Shown here: piece by piece, positions 19,084-28,575 of the stretch
How positions within the stretch are numbered: the first letter of the stretch is position 1
How the letters are laid out: each line of letters starts with the position of its first letter
Assembly: GCA_950022295.1 (NCBI GenBank)
Contig: OX465596.1
Span: 130,366,501-130,430,500, forward strand
Length of the DNA: 64,000 nucleotides
Source: Bromus sterilis
Taxonomy: Eukaryota; Streptophyta; Magnoliopsida; Poales; Poaceae
Reading direction: 5' to 3'
The notes under the pieces: model-generated
What the model saw: only the letters and a program-made list of their open reading frames with translations
Told to the model about the DNA's origin: nothing
Databases searched by the model: none
Position numbers and translations under genes: made by a program

Positions 19084-20207
19084 CAAGGAGGGTGAGTAGT
19101 AGGCTCACACAACTTCTCAATAGGCGGTAAATTCTTCACGTCTTCGGCTTTAATACCTTTCTCCTTTATAGACTTATTTGCTTCTTGCATATCTTCGGGG
19201 CTCAGAACAAGCATGCCCCTCTTTTTCGGTGGTAGAAGTGGTTCAGGAACGGACCAATCTTCATAGTTCTTGGCAATTTTGCACATTAATTCTTCTGCAT
19301 CGTCCAGTGTTCTTTCCCTGAAAACACAACTAGCACAACTATGCAGATAGGATCTGGATTCATCGGTTAAACCAGCATAAAATATATCAAGCAGTTCATT
19401 CTTGGGGACTCCATGTCCCGGCATAACCTTAAGTAAATCACAAAACCTCCCCCAAGCTTTAGGGAGGTGCTCATCCTGCAATTGTTTAAAGTTATAGATT
19501 CTTTGCAAAGCAGCATGTTGCATATGAGCTGGGAAATATTTATCAACAAAGAATTGGTCAAAGTCCTGAGGACTCTTAATGGAACCATAGGGTAGTGCAT
19601 CGTACCATGATTTAGCGACTTCCTTCAAAGAAAAAGGAAAAAGCTTGGCCACATAGAAGTTTCGTATCTTCTCATCAGTAGTGAATAGGTTACCTAGCTC
19701 AGCGAGTTTGGTCAAGTGTGCTATAGCATCATCATTTTCTCTTCCATAAAAGGGGCCAGCCTCGACTGTAGATATAAGTTAAATATCAACAGAGAAATCA
19801 TAATCAGGATCAATGATGCATATAGGGGATGTGGAAAATTTAGGGTCAGGAATAACTTTGTTCTTCATGGAGTGCTTTTTGAGCAACTCCTTAACAGCAC
19901 CAGGGTCAGAGTCGACACACTCTCTGAGTTTCCTGCAAAAATCATCATCAAGAGTCACATAATCATCATCAAGGATTCTCTCCTTGAGTTCATCTAAGCA
20001 CGGGTAACCAAAGGTTTTGCATGTAGGAATATAGGTAGCAGGGGTCTCGGTCTTGGATTCCGCTGCAGCCTTAGCAGTCTGAGTTTCAATATAGTAACCA
20101 AGAAAAGTAGTATCATCAAGAGTAGTGGAAGCATCATCAAAAGTATCGGACATAGTGACAGACTTAGTAGAAGCATCATGTGGTGGTGGTGAAGTAAACT
20201 TACTCAT
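19080..20207 (-). pseudogene. N1 gag (capsid) with one in-frame stop and a frameshift
   Basis: Begins at the ATG at 20207 (MSKFTSPPPHD), is open for 142 codons to a stop at 19779-19781, then continues in the same phase from about 19775 to 19080. The second part has the retrotransposon gag core: KLFPFSLKEVAKSWYDALP, FFVDKYFPAHM, WGRFCDLLKVMPGHG and LLDIFYAGL. Without the stop and the downstream frameshift it would join the protease frame. This copy is therefore not expected to make a working polyprotein. Confidence 0.85.
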
Positions 20208-20363
20208 AACAGAAGGTGAATCAAGTGTAGCACTAGTGTTCAGAACAGTACCTTTTCCTGTACGGGATGGTAAGATCGGAACCTTGGGGTCCCTTTCTTA
20301 CCCATAGCGGATGATGTGCAGCAGGCATGATACTTCAAGTAGACTTGTAAATATTGCTATGCT

Positions 20364-20380
20364 CCCCAGCAACGGCGCCA
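20364..20380 (-). other. Primer binding site complementary to tRNA-Asp (first N1 unit)
   Basis: Reverse strand TGGCGCCGTTGCTGGGG, one mismatch to the tRNA-Asp 3' end, 12 bases from the LTR end at 20393. Confidence 0.8.
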
Positions 20381-20392
20381 GAAAACGCTGCT

Positions 20393-21762
20393 TGATGCCC
20401 CACAGACGTAAGGGATCGAGATAGTCTTCGCAGGTAAGTTAACCCAATTTATTGATTCGACACACGGGGAGCCAAAGAGTATTTATAAGCTTTGATAGTT
20501 GAGTTGTCAATTCAACCGCACCTGAAATATACTTGCTTGCAACAAAAGATAAGTGGTAATGGTAATATGATAGTGATGGTGGCAATAGCAAAAGTAACAA
20601 CTAATGACCAGCAGGATTGAAAACACTGTAGGCTAGGGAGATGGATGGTTGGGCGCTGCATGGATGAGAGTGAACATGTAATAGATTCTAGCACGGGGCA
20701 AGGCACACAGAAAAGCAATGATCATCTAGGCAAATATCAAACATTAGGCATGTATCCCGTAGGTAGTTGTGCGTGCTTGCAATAAGAACTTGCACAACAT
20801 CTTTTGTCCTACCATCCCGCTACGAACGGGGCCAAAGGGAACTTATGGAGATTAAGGTGCTCTTGTCAAAGAGCACCGGAACAAAGCAATAAACTCAATG
20901 GATATATGGAATCCTCAAATTATGGACCATCCCCTTTGGTGTCCCAAGCTGTCACCTTTGGGATCGCCGGTTCCGGACCATAATAGGTGCATACAACTCA
21001 TAGATAGGATCAAGAACACAAATATATTCATGAAAACACATAGGGTTCAGATCTGAAAACATGGCACTCGGGCCCAAAGTGACAAGCATTAAGAGCAACA
21101 AGTTGAAGCAAAGAAGATAAACACCAATCTAGATGATAGGCAACATGCCCCCAACAATCTGACGAACTATTACATGATCTAACTCATCCAATCCCTACCA
21201 CCCCCTTTGCCTACAGCAGGGAATTACTCACACATGTGAAGAGAAGTCATGGAGGAGGATGGATTGGTGATGGTGATGACGATGGCGACGATCTCCCCTC
21301 TCCGGAGGCCAAATCAGCCTCCAGATTAGCTCTCCTGAAGAAGAACAGAGGGTGGCGGCGGCTCCGCGACGGAAACCAGAAAAGCGACTCTCTTTTTGGG
21401 GTTTTTGCGTCACGGGAATAAATAGGAGTCGAGGTAGGGCACCAGAGGAGGGGGGAGGCTCCCAGGCGGCCAGAGGGCGCGGCCCCACCCCTGGCCGCGC
21501 CAGGGGGGCGCTTGGGGCCCCCAGGACTCCCCTCTGGTCCCACTTCTGGCTGGTGGAAGCTTCTGGTGCGTGGATTTTCTGTGAATTTTCCCGGAATTTT
21601 CTGAGATACCTAAAAATCCATTTTCCTGCACACAATAAAACCATACAGGCAGCTCTGCTGAAAACAGCGTTAGTCCGGGTTAGTTTCGTCCAAATCATGC
21701 AAGAATGAGGGCAAAACAATAGGAAAAGTTTTTGGAAAAGTAGATACGTTTGAGACGTATCA
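20393..21762 (-). repeat. N1 right LTR (5' LTR)
   Basis: Reverse-strand TGATACGTCTC (21762) to GGGCATCA (20393). Near-identical to 12409-13792, which implies a fairly recent insertion. Immediately right of it is gatgc (21763-21767), the candidate target duplication, for which no left partner exists because the left side is rearranged. Confidence 0.93.
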
Positions 21763-22582
21763 GATGCATTATGCAAGACATATGCATTTTATGATAATAT
21801 GAAAATAGCATTTGATCTTGGACGCCGCCGTCGAGGATCCAATGTTTTTCGTGATGATGAAATTTCGATGGAACTAGGCGACATGATTCCAGTTCGATGT
21901 TCATGTGCGTTTGTTAAACAACAATTTTGTTACTTCTACAACTTGTTTTTCTTTGCTTCCGAATGTTGAAAACTCATAATTATAATTGCCATCTTATGTT
22001 CTTGCCACGGAAGAAGTACAAGATCTGTTTGATAGTACCTTCTATAATAATGGCTTCGACCGAAGTATGAATGAACAAGATGCATTTATCGAAGTTATTA
22101 AATTGGTACCTTCGTATGCGAACTATTTAAAGGTTGGCGGTCCTTTTGGAGCATATGTGCCATTTGTCCTTAAGTTGGAGGACTATATGCTTGAATGGCA
22201 TAGCCTGGTATGATTTTTATCATTCTCTCAGTAGCCTATATCTTCTTCAAAAAGACATTTTTATTAAGTATACTCCATTGCTAACTATGCTACTAATATG
22301 TATGTTCTTCAACAGAAGATGCCGCAAGCTTTTACACCTAGATGGATGCTGGGATTGAGAGGCGAAGTTACAATTGTTTGTGCATGGACCTGGACAGAAC
22401 CTTTCAAACATGATTACTACACTGAAAGTGGATCAGATGGCTGTGTCAAAATCAAAGCATGGTTGAAGATAGTGGTCCAGAAGAAGCCAAAACCTGGAGA
22501 CAGGTTGTTCTCTATCCTCTATCATGGAGAATATGGACGTCCTTTTTGGGTTTATTTCTTTTTACCTTCGCGTGTTGATTAG
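21763..22582 (+). pseudogene. 3' part of the unknown multi-exon gene in the CACTA element
   Basis: Three open blocks in order: one from 21763 (FYDNMKIAFDLGRRRRGSN), one from about 21990 to 22207 (EEVQDLFDSTFYNNGFD through LEDYMLEWHSL), and a last exon 22316-22582 ending in TAG. The second and third are linked by a credible intron: CCTG|GTATG donor at 22208, pyrimidine-rich CTTCAACAG acceptor ending at 22315, both in phase 0. The last exon has the strand-turn pattern KIKAWLKIVV..KPKPGDRLFSILY ending FWVYFFLP, weakly like a B3 DNA-binding domain; this is only a resemblance. The gene is cut off from its 5' part by N1, so it cannot be made whole here. It could be a captured host gene or a CACTA-encoded accessory protein. 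Confidence 0.45.
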
Positions 22583-22984
22583 GTTCTATATCTATTTAGT
22601 AGGAGTGAATTCGAAGAATTATGTCCTATAAATATTTAGTAGTAGTGAATCTGAACAAATTAGGTTATCGAAGTTAAACTAGGAAACATCTTTGTGTTGC
22701 ATATAATGGCTTTCGTACTTGTTCTTATTGAAGTTAAATTATATATTGTCCTATATATATGATATGTGATCGATTTAGACTATATTGTCTGTGTGTATGA
22801 GATGTTGTGAAGCATATGTACCGAGATACAGATCTTGTAAGTGTATGACCTAGGAACCGCTTGATATATTCATATATTGATCATCTTCTTTAAATAATAA
22901 GATTGTGGAGAACCTTTAATAATCCCTAAACCCTAAACTATTAAACCCAAAATAAAAAAACAAATAAACCCTTAAACCACGAAA
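22583..22984. other. AT-rich 3' flank of the unknown gene
   Basis: No gene or repeat recognised. A short direct repeat (atatttagtagtagtgaat / atttagtaggagtgaat at 22593 and 22634) and ccctaaaccctaaacta (22923-22939), which resembles two plant telomere units, are the only notable items. Confidence 0.5.
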
Positions 22985-23189
22985 CCTTTAGAACCGGTTT
23001 ATGTTACCAACCGATGCTAAAGGTGCTCAAGCCCTCGCGTTGCCCTGCCACCACGTGGGTGGCTGCAGAGCTTTTAGAACCGGTTTGTGAGAAACCGGTT
23101 CTAAAGGGGTTCACCCTCTAGCACCGAACCTTTAGCACCGGTTGCCAAAACCGGTTCTAATGGCCTCCCAGAACCGGTTCTAATGACCT
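22985..23189. repeat. Right subterminal repeats of the CACTA element
   Basis: At least six tttagaaccggtt / aaccggttctaa motifs in both orientations, matching those at 5470-5740. Confidence 0.88.
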
Positions 23190-23203
23190 GTTTTGCACTA
23201 GTG
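23190..23203 (-). repeat. Right terminal inverted repeat of the CACTA element
   Basis: Reverse complement of CACTAGTGCAAAAC; followed by the TAC duplication at 23204-23206. Confidence 0.95.
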
Positions 23204-23683
23204 TACATGGAATCCTCAAATTAAAATCCACCCCCTTTGGTGTCGCAAGCTGTCGCCATTGAGATCGCCGGTTCCTGACTATAATAGGTGCATACAACTT
23301 GTATATAGGACCAAGAACACAAATATATTCATGAAAACATAAAAAGTTCAAATCTGAAATCATGGCACTCGGGCCCAAAGTGTCAAGCATGAAGAGCAAC
23401 AAGTAGTAGCAAAGATGATAAAACCATAGTAGATGATAGGCAACATGCCCCCAACAGACGATATATTACATGATCTAACTCATCCAATACCTACCATCCC
23501 CTTCGCCTACAACATCGAATTAATCACACATGGATGGAGGATACATGTAAGGATGGTGGAGTGGCGATGGTGATGACGATGGCCTCGATTTCCCCTCATC
23601 GGAGGCCAAAACAGCCTCCGGATTAGCTCTCCTAGAGAAGAATAGAGGTGGCGGCGGCTCCGCGGGGAGAATTGGAGTATCGA
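23204..23683 (-). mobile_element. Element H, LTR piece 2
   Basis: Continues the N1-like LTR from the equivalent of 12932 to about 13405 (shared cttgtcctaccat-flank order, gggcccaaagtg, gaggccaaa.cagcctcc). It ends at 23683 where the reverse-strand family T LTR fragment begins. The next expected LTR bases (ctctctttttgggg) are not found; the LTR resumes at 43296 with about 150 bases missing. Confidence 0.85.
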
Positions 23684-25316
23684 TGTCGGGACCCGGGGTT
23701 AGCGTATGCAAGTCCCGCTACGACATAGTCATATGGAGAGCCGAGAATCGTACCCACTTGTCTAAGAAGACAAGGCCAAGCACAGAACGTTCTCGGAAAG
23801 CATCGTACGTGAGGGGCATCCCATCCAGGCCGGATGATCAACTGAGATGGGTCCTCATCGTCCGCACACAAGTCTAATGATATGGGTGATGAACTGCCAT
23901 ATTCAAAGACAAGTCGCCTCAACCATACTATCGACTATCTCATAACCCTTACATAAACTTACTCCAGCCCGATCACTTAGTCGGGGTCTAGGGTGGGCTC
24001 GATCATACATCAAAGTGTGCACGAGACAGAGTCTCGAACAATCGCATCGCGATGCCCCAAGCTGCGCACATCTAAGGGCCACTTGGTGTATAAAAGACCG
24101 TCAGCCAGATCACAACTAAGGTCTCGAAAACCCATACAGAGACATGCATGTTATAAACATACACGCAACACACATGCCTTGTATGAAAAGCAGGTATCAT
24201 TGCAATTCTCTACTAATTATACATCTTTATTAATAACTCTTACAAAGTGCACACAGAGATCACAAGCATGTGATCCAACATTACAACAGACAAGCGGAAG
24301 CAAAGTAGGTCTGAGTACAGACAAGTTTAACAAATGGCTTAGAGAAGCCTTATCTAAAAACAAGCCCTCCACGAGGGAACCAGTCGTCTGACTGGGACTA
24401 CACTAGCTTGGTCTTGGTCTGAGTCTTCATTCTTCGAGCTTCGGTAGAAGCCACCATCGGTGTCGGTGGGTTCATCTAAAACATAGAATAAGCAAACGTG
24501 AGTACAAAGTCGTACTCAGCAAGATTACATAGGAGCTATACTACTCATGCACATGTATCAAGGTAAAGGGAGGTGGGGTTTCACTTGCAGAAGTGCCATC
24601 TTTGACTTGGCTAGTCCTGAACTACGAGTACCAGACTTGAGGTAAGAAGCGTACACGATTCCACTACATCTCCAACAAATTACACCACTATGGTGCCTTC
24701 CTCGACTTCCCCACGAGAAAGCACGCCATAGCACTCACACTTATCTTGGTGTATTTTAGAAGTATCCAGTTCAAGTTGTCTAATAATCAAGCTAAGCTTT
24801 CCAAGCAGTCCTTAACCGCGGACGCGGCTATTCGAATAGTTTTGTTAACCCTGCAGGGGTGTACTACTACACACACATGACCATCAGTTACCGCCTTTGG
24901 CCTCGACACCATTCAAGGGGTGTCGGCGAGGATGTTCACCACAACACTTCGCCCACAGCTCCGTTCTAGTCCAGAGAGTCGCCTATCTGAGGGGGATCCG
25001 TATGGAAGTCCGGCCGAGGTTCCAGTACAGCCTCAAACGATGTGTGCAGGGTCCCAAGCCGGTCTTGAAAAGCCGTTCATCCACTTCGCAGACCGTGCCA
25101 CAGCCCTACCAGAACTCCGAACTACTGCGACTCTTGGGGTTCGAACGGGGTGAGGTACTAGGATGAGAGGGGTCAGTCAGCCCAATGTGTGGTTGTACTC
25201 TTCTTCTTGGATCACCACACAAGAACTCGGACTTAAGGAGGTGTTCAACGAGAAAACCCACTGTGTACTCCTACACAGCCTCTCATCGTTCACCTTGTAT
25301 TAGGGTAGATCCCGAC
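23684..25316 (-). mobile_element. Reverse-strand family T LTR fragment (LTR 3' part)
   Basis: Begins TGTCGGGACCCGGGG, the reverse complement of the T LTR end at 27913, and is collinear in reverse with about 33737-35300. It ends near 25310-25320 at a join to forward-strand T LTR sequence. With 26340-27913 it forms an inverted repeat of about 1.6 kb around a spacer of about 1 kb. Contains reverse copies of the conserved hairpin (24499-24518) and the CTGCAGGG block (about 24810-24860). Confidence 0.9.
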
Positions 25317-26331
25317 TTAAGCCAATATAGTCCTTTTAAATGGAATGCTCAACACATCAGTACCATGAACATCACCATTACAATCTTATTCATGTGATTG
25401 TGCATTGTACATTATGTTGATCCTATGATTGTCATGTTGCTGATAGAAGTGAAGCCGGAACCCGAGATCATCCCCTTCGTTGAAGACCCCGTGACTGAAC
25501 CTCGTCAGCAAGGCAAGCAAACCCCCATTGATCATGTTGATAAAATCCCACTTCCCTCTCATGTCTCGCTTATGCATTGTTTAGGATGATCACCATGATA
25601 ACGTTTCTACCGCATAGTTGAACCCATATCCGTTGCATGACCTATCATCTTGTCACAGTAGTAAGCAAACCACAATCCTAGCAGATGTAGGAGTTGGTTG
25701 ATATCATGTGGCCCCTGCAACTGTTACTGCTTATTGCATGCTTAGTGGTACAACGAGGTTGCTTTTGATGTGAGTCGGGATGATGATAAACATGGTGTTG
25801 ATCCCGACACAGCCTCTCATCGTTCACCTTGTATTAGGGTAGATCCCGACTTAAGGAAATATACTCCTTTTAAATGGAATTCTCAACACATCAGTACCAT
25901 GAACATCACCATTACAATCTTATTCATGTGATTGTGCATTGTACATTATGTTGATCCTATGATTGTCATGTTGCTGATAGAAGTGAAGCCGGAACCCGAG
26001 ATCATCCCCTTCGTTGAAGACCCCGTGACTGAACCTCGTCAGCAAGGCAAGCAAACCCCCATTGATCATGTCGATAAAATCCCACTTCCCTCTCATGTCT
26101 CGCTTATGCATTGTTTAGGATGATCACCATGATAACGTTTCTACCGCATAGTTGAACCCATATCCTTTGCATGACCTATCATCTTGTCACAGTAGTAAGA
26201 AAACCACAATCCTAGCAGATGTAGGAGTTGGTTGATATCATGTAGCCCCTGCAACTGTTACTGCTTATTGCATGCTTAGTGGTACAACGAGGTTGCTTTT
26301 GATGTGAGTCGGGATGATGATAAACATGGTG
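25276..26331. repeat. Tandem duplication, 534-bp offset, two near-identical units
   Basis: Unit 1 about 25276-25805, unit 2 about 25806-26331 and beyond; for example tccttttaaatggaa occurs at 25331 and 25865. Each unit contains about 36 bases of the reverse LTR fragment, a short filler (cccgacttaag) and about 480 bases of forward LTR, so the duplication happened after the inverted join. The 54-codon LTR ORF is identical in both, suggesting a young event. Confidence 0.9.
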
Positions 26332-27913
26332 TTGATGAAAGTGAAATGTAAGAGTACACAGTGGGTTGTCTCGTTGAACACCGCCTTAAGCCCGAGTTCT
26401 TGTGTGGTGATCCAAGAAGAAGAGTGCAACCACACATTGGGCTCACTGACCCCTCTCAACCTAGTACCTCACCCCGTTCGAACCCCAGAATTCGCAGTAG
26501 TTCGCAGTTCTGGTAGGACTATGGCACGGTCTGCGAAGTGGATGAACGACTACTCAGACCGGCTTGGGACCCTGCACATATCGTTAGAGGCTGTACTGGA
26601 ACTTCGGTCGGACTTCCATACGGATCCCCCTCGGATAGGAGACTCTCTAGACTAGAACAGAGCTGTGGGCGAAGTGTTGTGGTGGCATCCTCGCTGTCAC
26701 CTCTTGAACGGTGACACGCAAAAGGCGGTAAGTGATGACACGTGTGTGTAGTAGTACACCCCTGCAGGGTTAACAAAACTTTTTGAATAGCCGCGTCCGC
26801 GGTTAAGGACTGCTTGGAAAGCTTGGCTTGATTATTAGACAACTTCAATGGATACTTATAAAACTTTCCAAGATAAGCGTGAGTGCTATGGCGTGCTTTC
26901 TCGTGGGTAGTCGAGGAAGGCACCATAGTGGTGTAATTGGTTGGAGATGTAGTGGACTCGTGTACGCTTCTTACCTCAAGTCTGGTACTCGTAGTTCAGG
27001 ACTAGCTTAGTCAAAGCTGTCACTTCTTCTCAGGAACCCCACCTCCCTTTACCTTGATACATGTGCATGAGTAGTATAGTTCCTACGTAAGTCTTGCTGA
27101 GTACGACTTTGTACTCACGTTTGCTTATTCTATATTTTAGATGAACCCATTGAACCCGAAGGTTGATTCTTCCTCGAGATCGATGAATGAAGAACAAGCT
27201 AGTGTAGTCCCAGTCAGCAGACTGGTTCCCTCATGAAGGGCTTGTTTATAAATAAGGCTTCTCTAAGCCATTTGTTAAACTTGTCTGTACTCAGACCTAC
27301 TTTGCTTCCGCATGCTTGTTGTAATGTTGCATCACGGTCTCGTGATCTCTGTGTGCACTCTGTAAGAGTTATCAATAAAGTTGTAAGAGAATTGCAATGA
27401 TACCTGCTGTTCATACTCGACATGTGTGCTGCGTGTATGATTATTACATGCATATCTTAGTATGGGTTTTCGAGACCTTAGTTGTGATCTGGCTGGCGGT
27501 CTTTTATACACCAAGTGGCCCTTAGATGTGTGCAGCTTGGGGCATCGCGATGAGATTGCTCGTGACTCTGTCACGTGCACACTTTGGTTTATGATCGAGC
27601 CCGCTCTAGACCCCGACTAAGTGATCGGGTTGGAGTAAGTCTATGTAAGTTTTATAATACTATCGATATTATGGTTGAGGCGACTTGTCTATGAATATGG
27701 GAGTTTACACCCATATCATTTAGAATTGTGTGCGGACGATGAGGACCCATCTCAGTTGATCATCCGGCATGGATGGGATGCCCCTCACGTTCGATGCTTT
27801 CCGAGAATGTTCTGTGCTTGGCCTTGTCTGCTTAGACAAGTGGATACGGTTCTCAGCTCTCCATATGATTGTGTAGTAGCGGGACTTGCATACGCTAACC
27901 CCGGGTCCCGACA
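25325..27913 (+). mobile_element. T1 5' LTR, lacking its first about 1.9 kb
   Basis: Forward LTR sequence equivalent to about 33245-35300 of the 3' LTR, including the duplicated segment, ending ccgggtcccgaca at 27913, just before the primer site. The U3 part and GC-rich block present in the 3' LTR are missing, so this LTR has lost its promoter region. Polyadenylation-type AATAAA at 27374-27379. Confidence 0.88.
27098..27117 (+). promoter_or_regulatory. Conserved LTR hairpin (T1 5' LTR copy)
   Basis: TGAGTAC - gacttt - GTACTCA, a 7-bp stem with a 6-base loop. Equivalent hairpins: 24499-24518 (reverse copy), 34523-34542, 55137-55156, 39971-39990 (family X, loop ttct) and 63618-63634 (family Y, stem gggtat/atactc). 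Each forward copy is followed within 20-60 bases by a pyrimidine-rich tract and an AG. Confidence 0.6.
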
Positions 27914-27917
27914 GACT

Positions 27918-27931
27918 TGGTATCAGAGCAG
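27918..27931 (+). other. T1 primer binding site, initiator tRNA-Met type
   Basis: TGGTATCAGAGCAG four bases after the LTR end at 27913; the TGGTATCAGAGC core is the standard plant tRNA-iMet primer site. Confidence 0.92.
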
Positions 27932-28575
27932 GACTGACTGTAGGATTATCAACCTTGGCCGAAGTCGAGTCTAGCCTTCTATAGTTATATAGTTACTCTG
28001 GGTATATAAGGGAACAACGTAAGGCTTCTTTTTTCTCCTTACCTTCATCTTTCTGAGTTCTGAGTCCCCCTCATCTTATTCTACGGGAAGATAGGACTAG
28101 GCTCATCTATGTCTTACTAGAACATCTCGTTGAGTGTTTCCTTGTAGCCGTAGAATTGTTGTGGTCGTCCAGAGTCTCCGAATTTTGAGTTCCTTGAAGA
28201 AGTTCTGTCCAATTTCTTCGAGTTTGTTTCATTTTCCATCCCGGTACAACCGTTATGCTGTCCGAGTCATCCCAGATTTCTTCATAATCTGATGCATTTG
28301 CAAAATCCTTCTCTCCATTTCGGTTGTCCTTTTAGAAGAACTTCTAGGTGGCATGCCCGATAGTTCTCTAGAGTTTGTTGTAGGTTTTTTTCTAAAAACC
28401 TATAGTGATTCATTTGCAGCTCTTCCTCCCACTTTAGATGTCTTCTAGCAAGAAGAACCACACTAACCATCGTGTTGGGGTACTTTGCTACTCTGACATA
28501 TCTGTTGTAGCCCCTAGTAAGCCATGGTCATCCTTAGGAAAACTATCCAGTAACCCAACTCCTTAAACCTAGTCA
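27932..28575 (+). other. T1 leader with gag and protease deleted
   Basis: 27932-28280 is collinear with the T2 leader (55970-56300; shared ataagggaacaacgtaaggc, gactaggctcatctatgtc). Beyond it the gag, zinc knuckle and protease present in T2 (56420-58000) are missing; pol homology starts at about 28576. About 0.3 kb between these points has no recognisable coding sequence. Confidence 0.8.

Larger units (their letters stand above)
11890..21762 (-). mobile_element. N1: non-autonomous Athila-like gypsy element in tandem form (internal-LTR-internal-LTR), nested in the CACTA element
   Basis: Reverse-strand order is LTR (21762-20393), primer site, gag and protease, a separate 404-codon ORF, purine tract, LTR (13792-12409), then a second primer site and gag start that breaks off near 11890. 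There is no reverse transcriptase, RNase H or integrase, so movement must have depended on a partner. The tRNA-Asp primer site, gag-protease style and extra ORF suggest the Athila lineage. A normal insertion would end at 12409 with a 5-bp duplication; instead the left LTR is followed by internal sequence and no duplication is found. Confidence 0.85.
5420..23203. mobile_element. CACTA transposon (DTC), 17.8 kb including a nested gypsy element
   Basis: The ends are CACTAGTACAAAAC (5420-5433) and its reverse complement with one mismatch (23190-23203), flanked on both sides by TAC (5417-5419 and 23204-23206), the 3-bp duplication expected of CACTA elements. Subterminal regions at both ends are packed with accggttctaaagg-type inverted motifs, typical of Triticeae CACTA families. 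Without the nested element it is about 8 kb. I see no recognisable TNP2-type transposase, so it is probably non-autonomous. Cargo: an AP2/ERF-like gene, a truncated duplicate, an RPB1 exon array, a 338-bp satellite-like array and an unknown multi-exon gene. It inserted into the LTR of element H. Confidence 0.95.

Noticed and set aside
22923..22939. Interstitial telomere repeat
   Set aside because: Only about two ccctaaa units, within chance expectation in AT-rich sequence.
5420..23203. A CACTA transposase gene
   Set aside because: No frame shows recognisable TNP2 or TnpA-like features; the only multi-exon candidate (11251-22582) has no transposase motif that I can identify.
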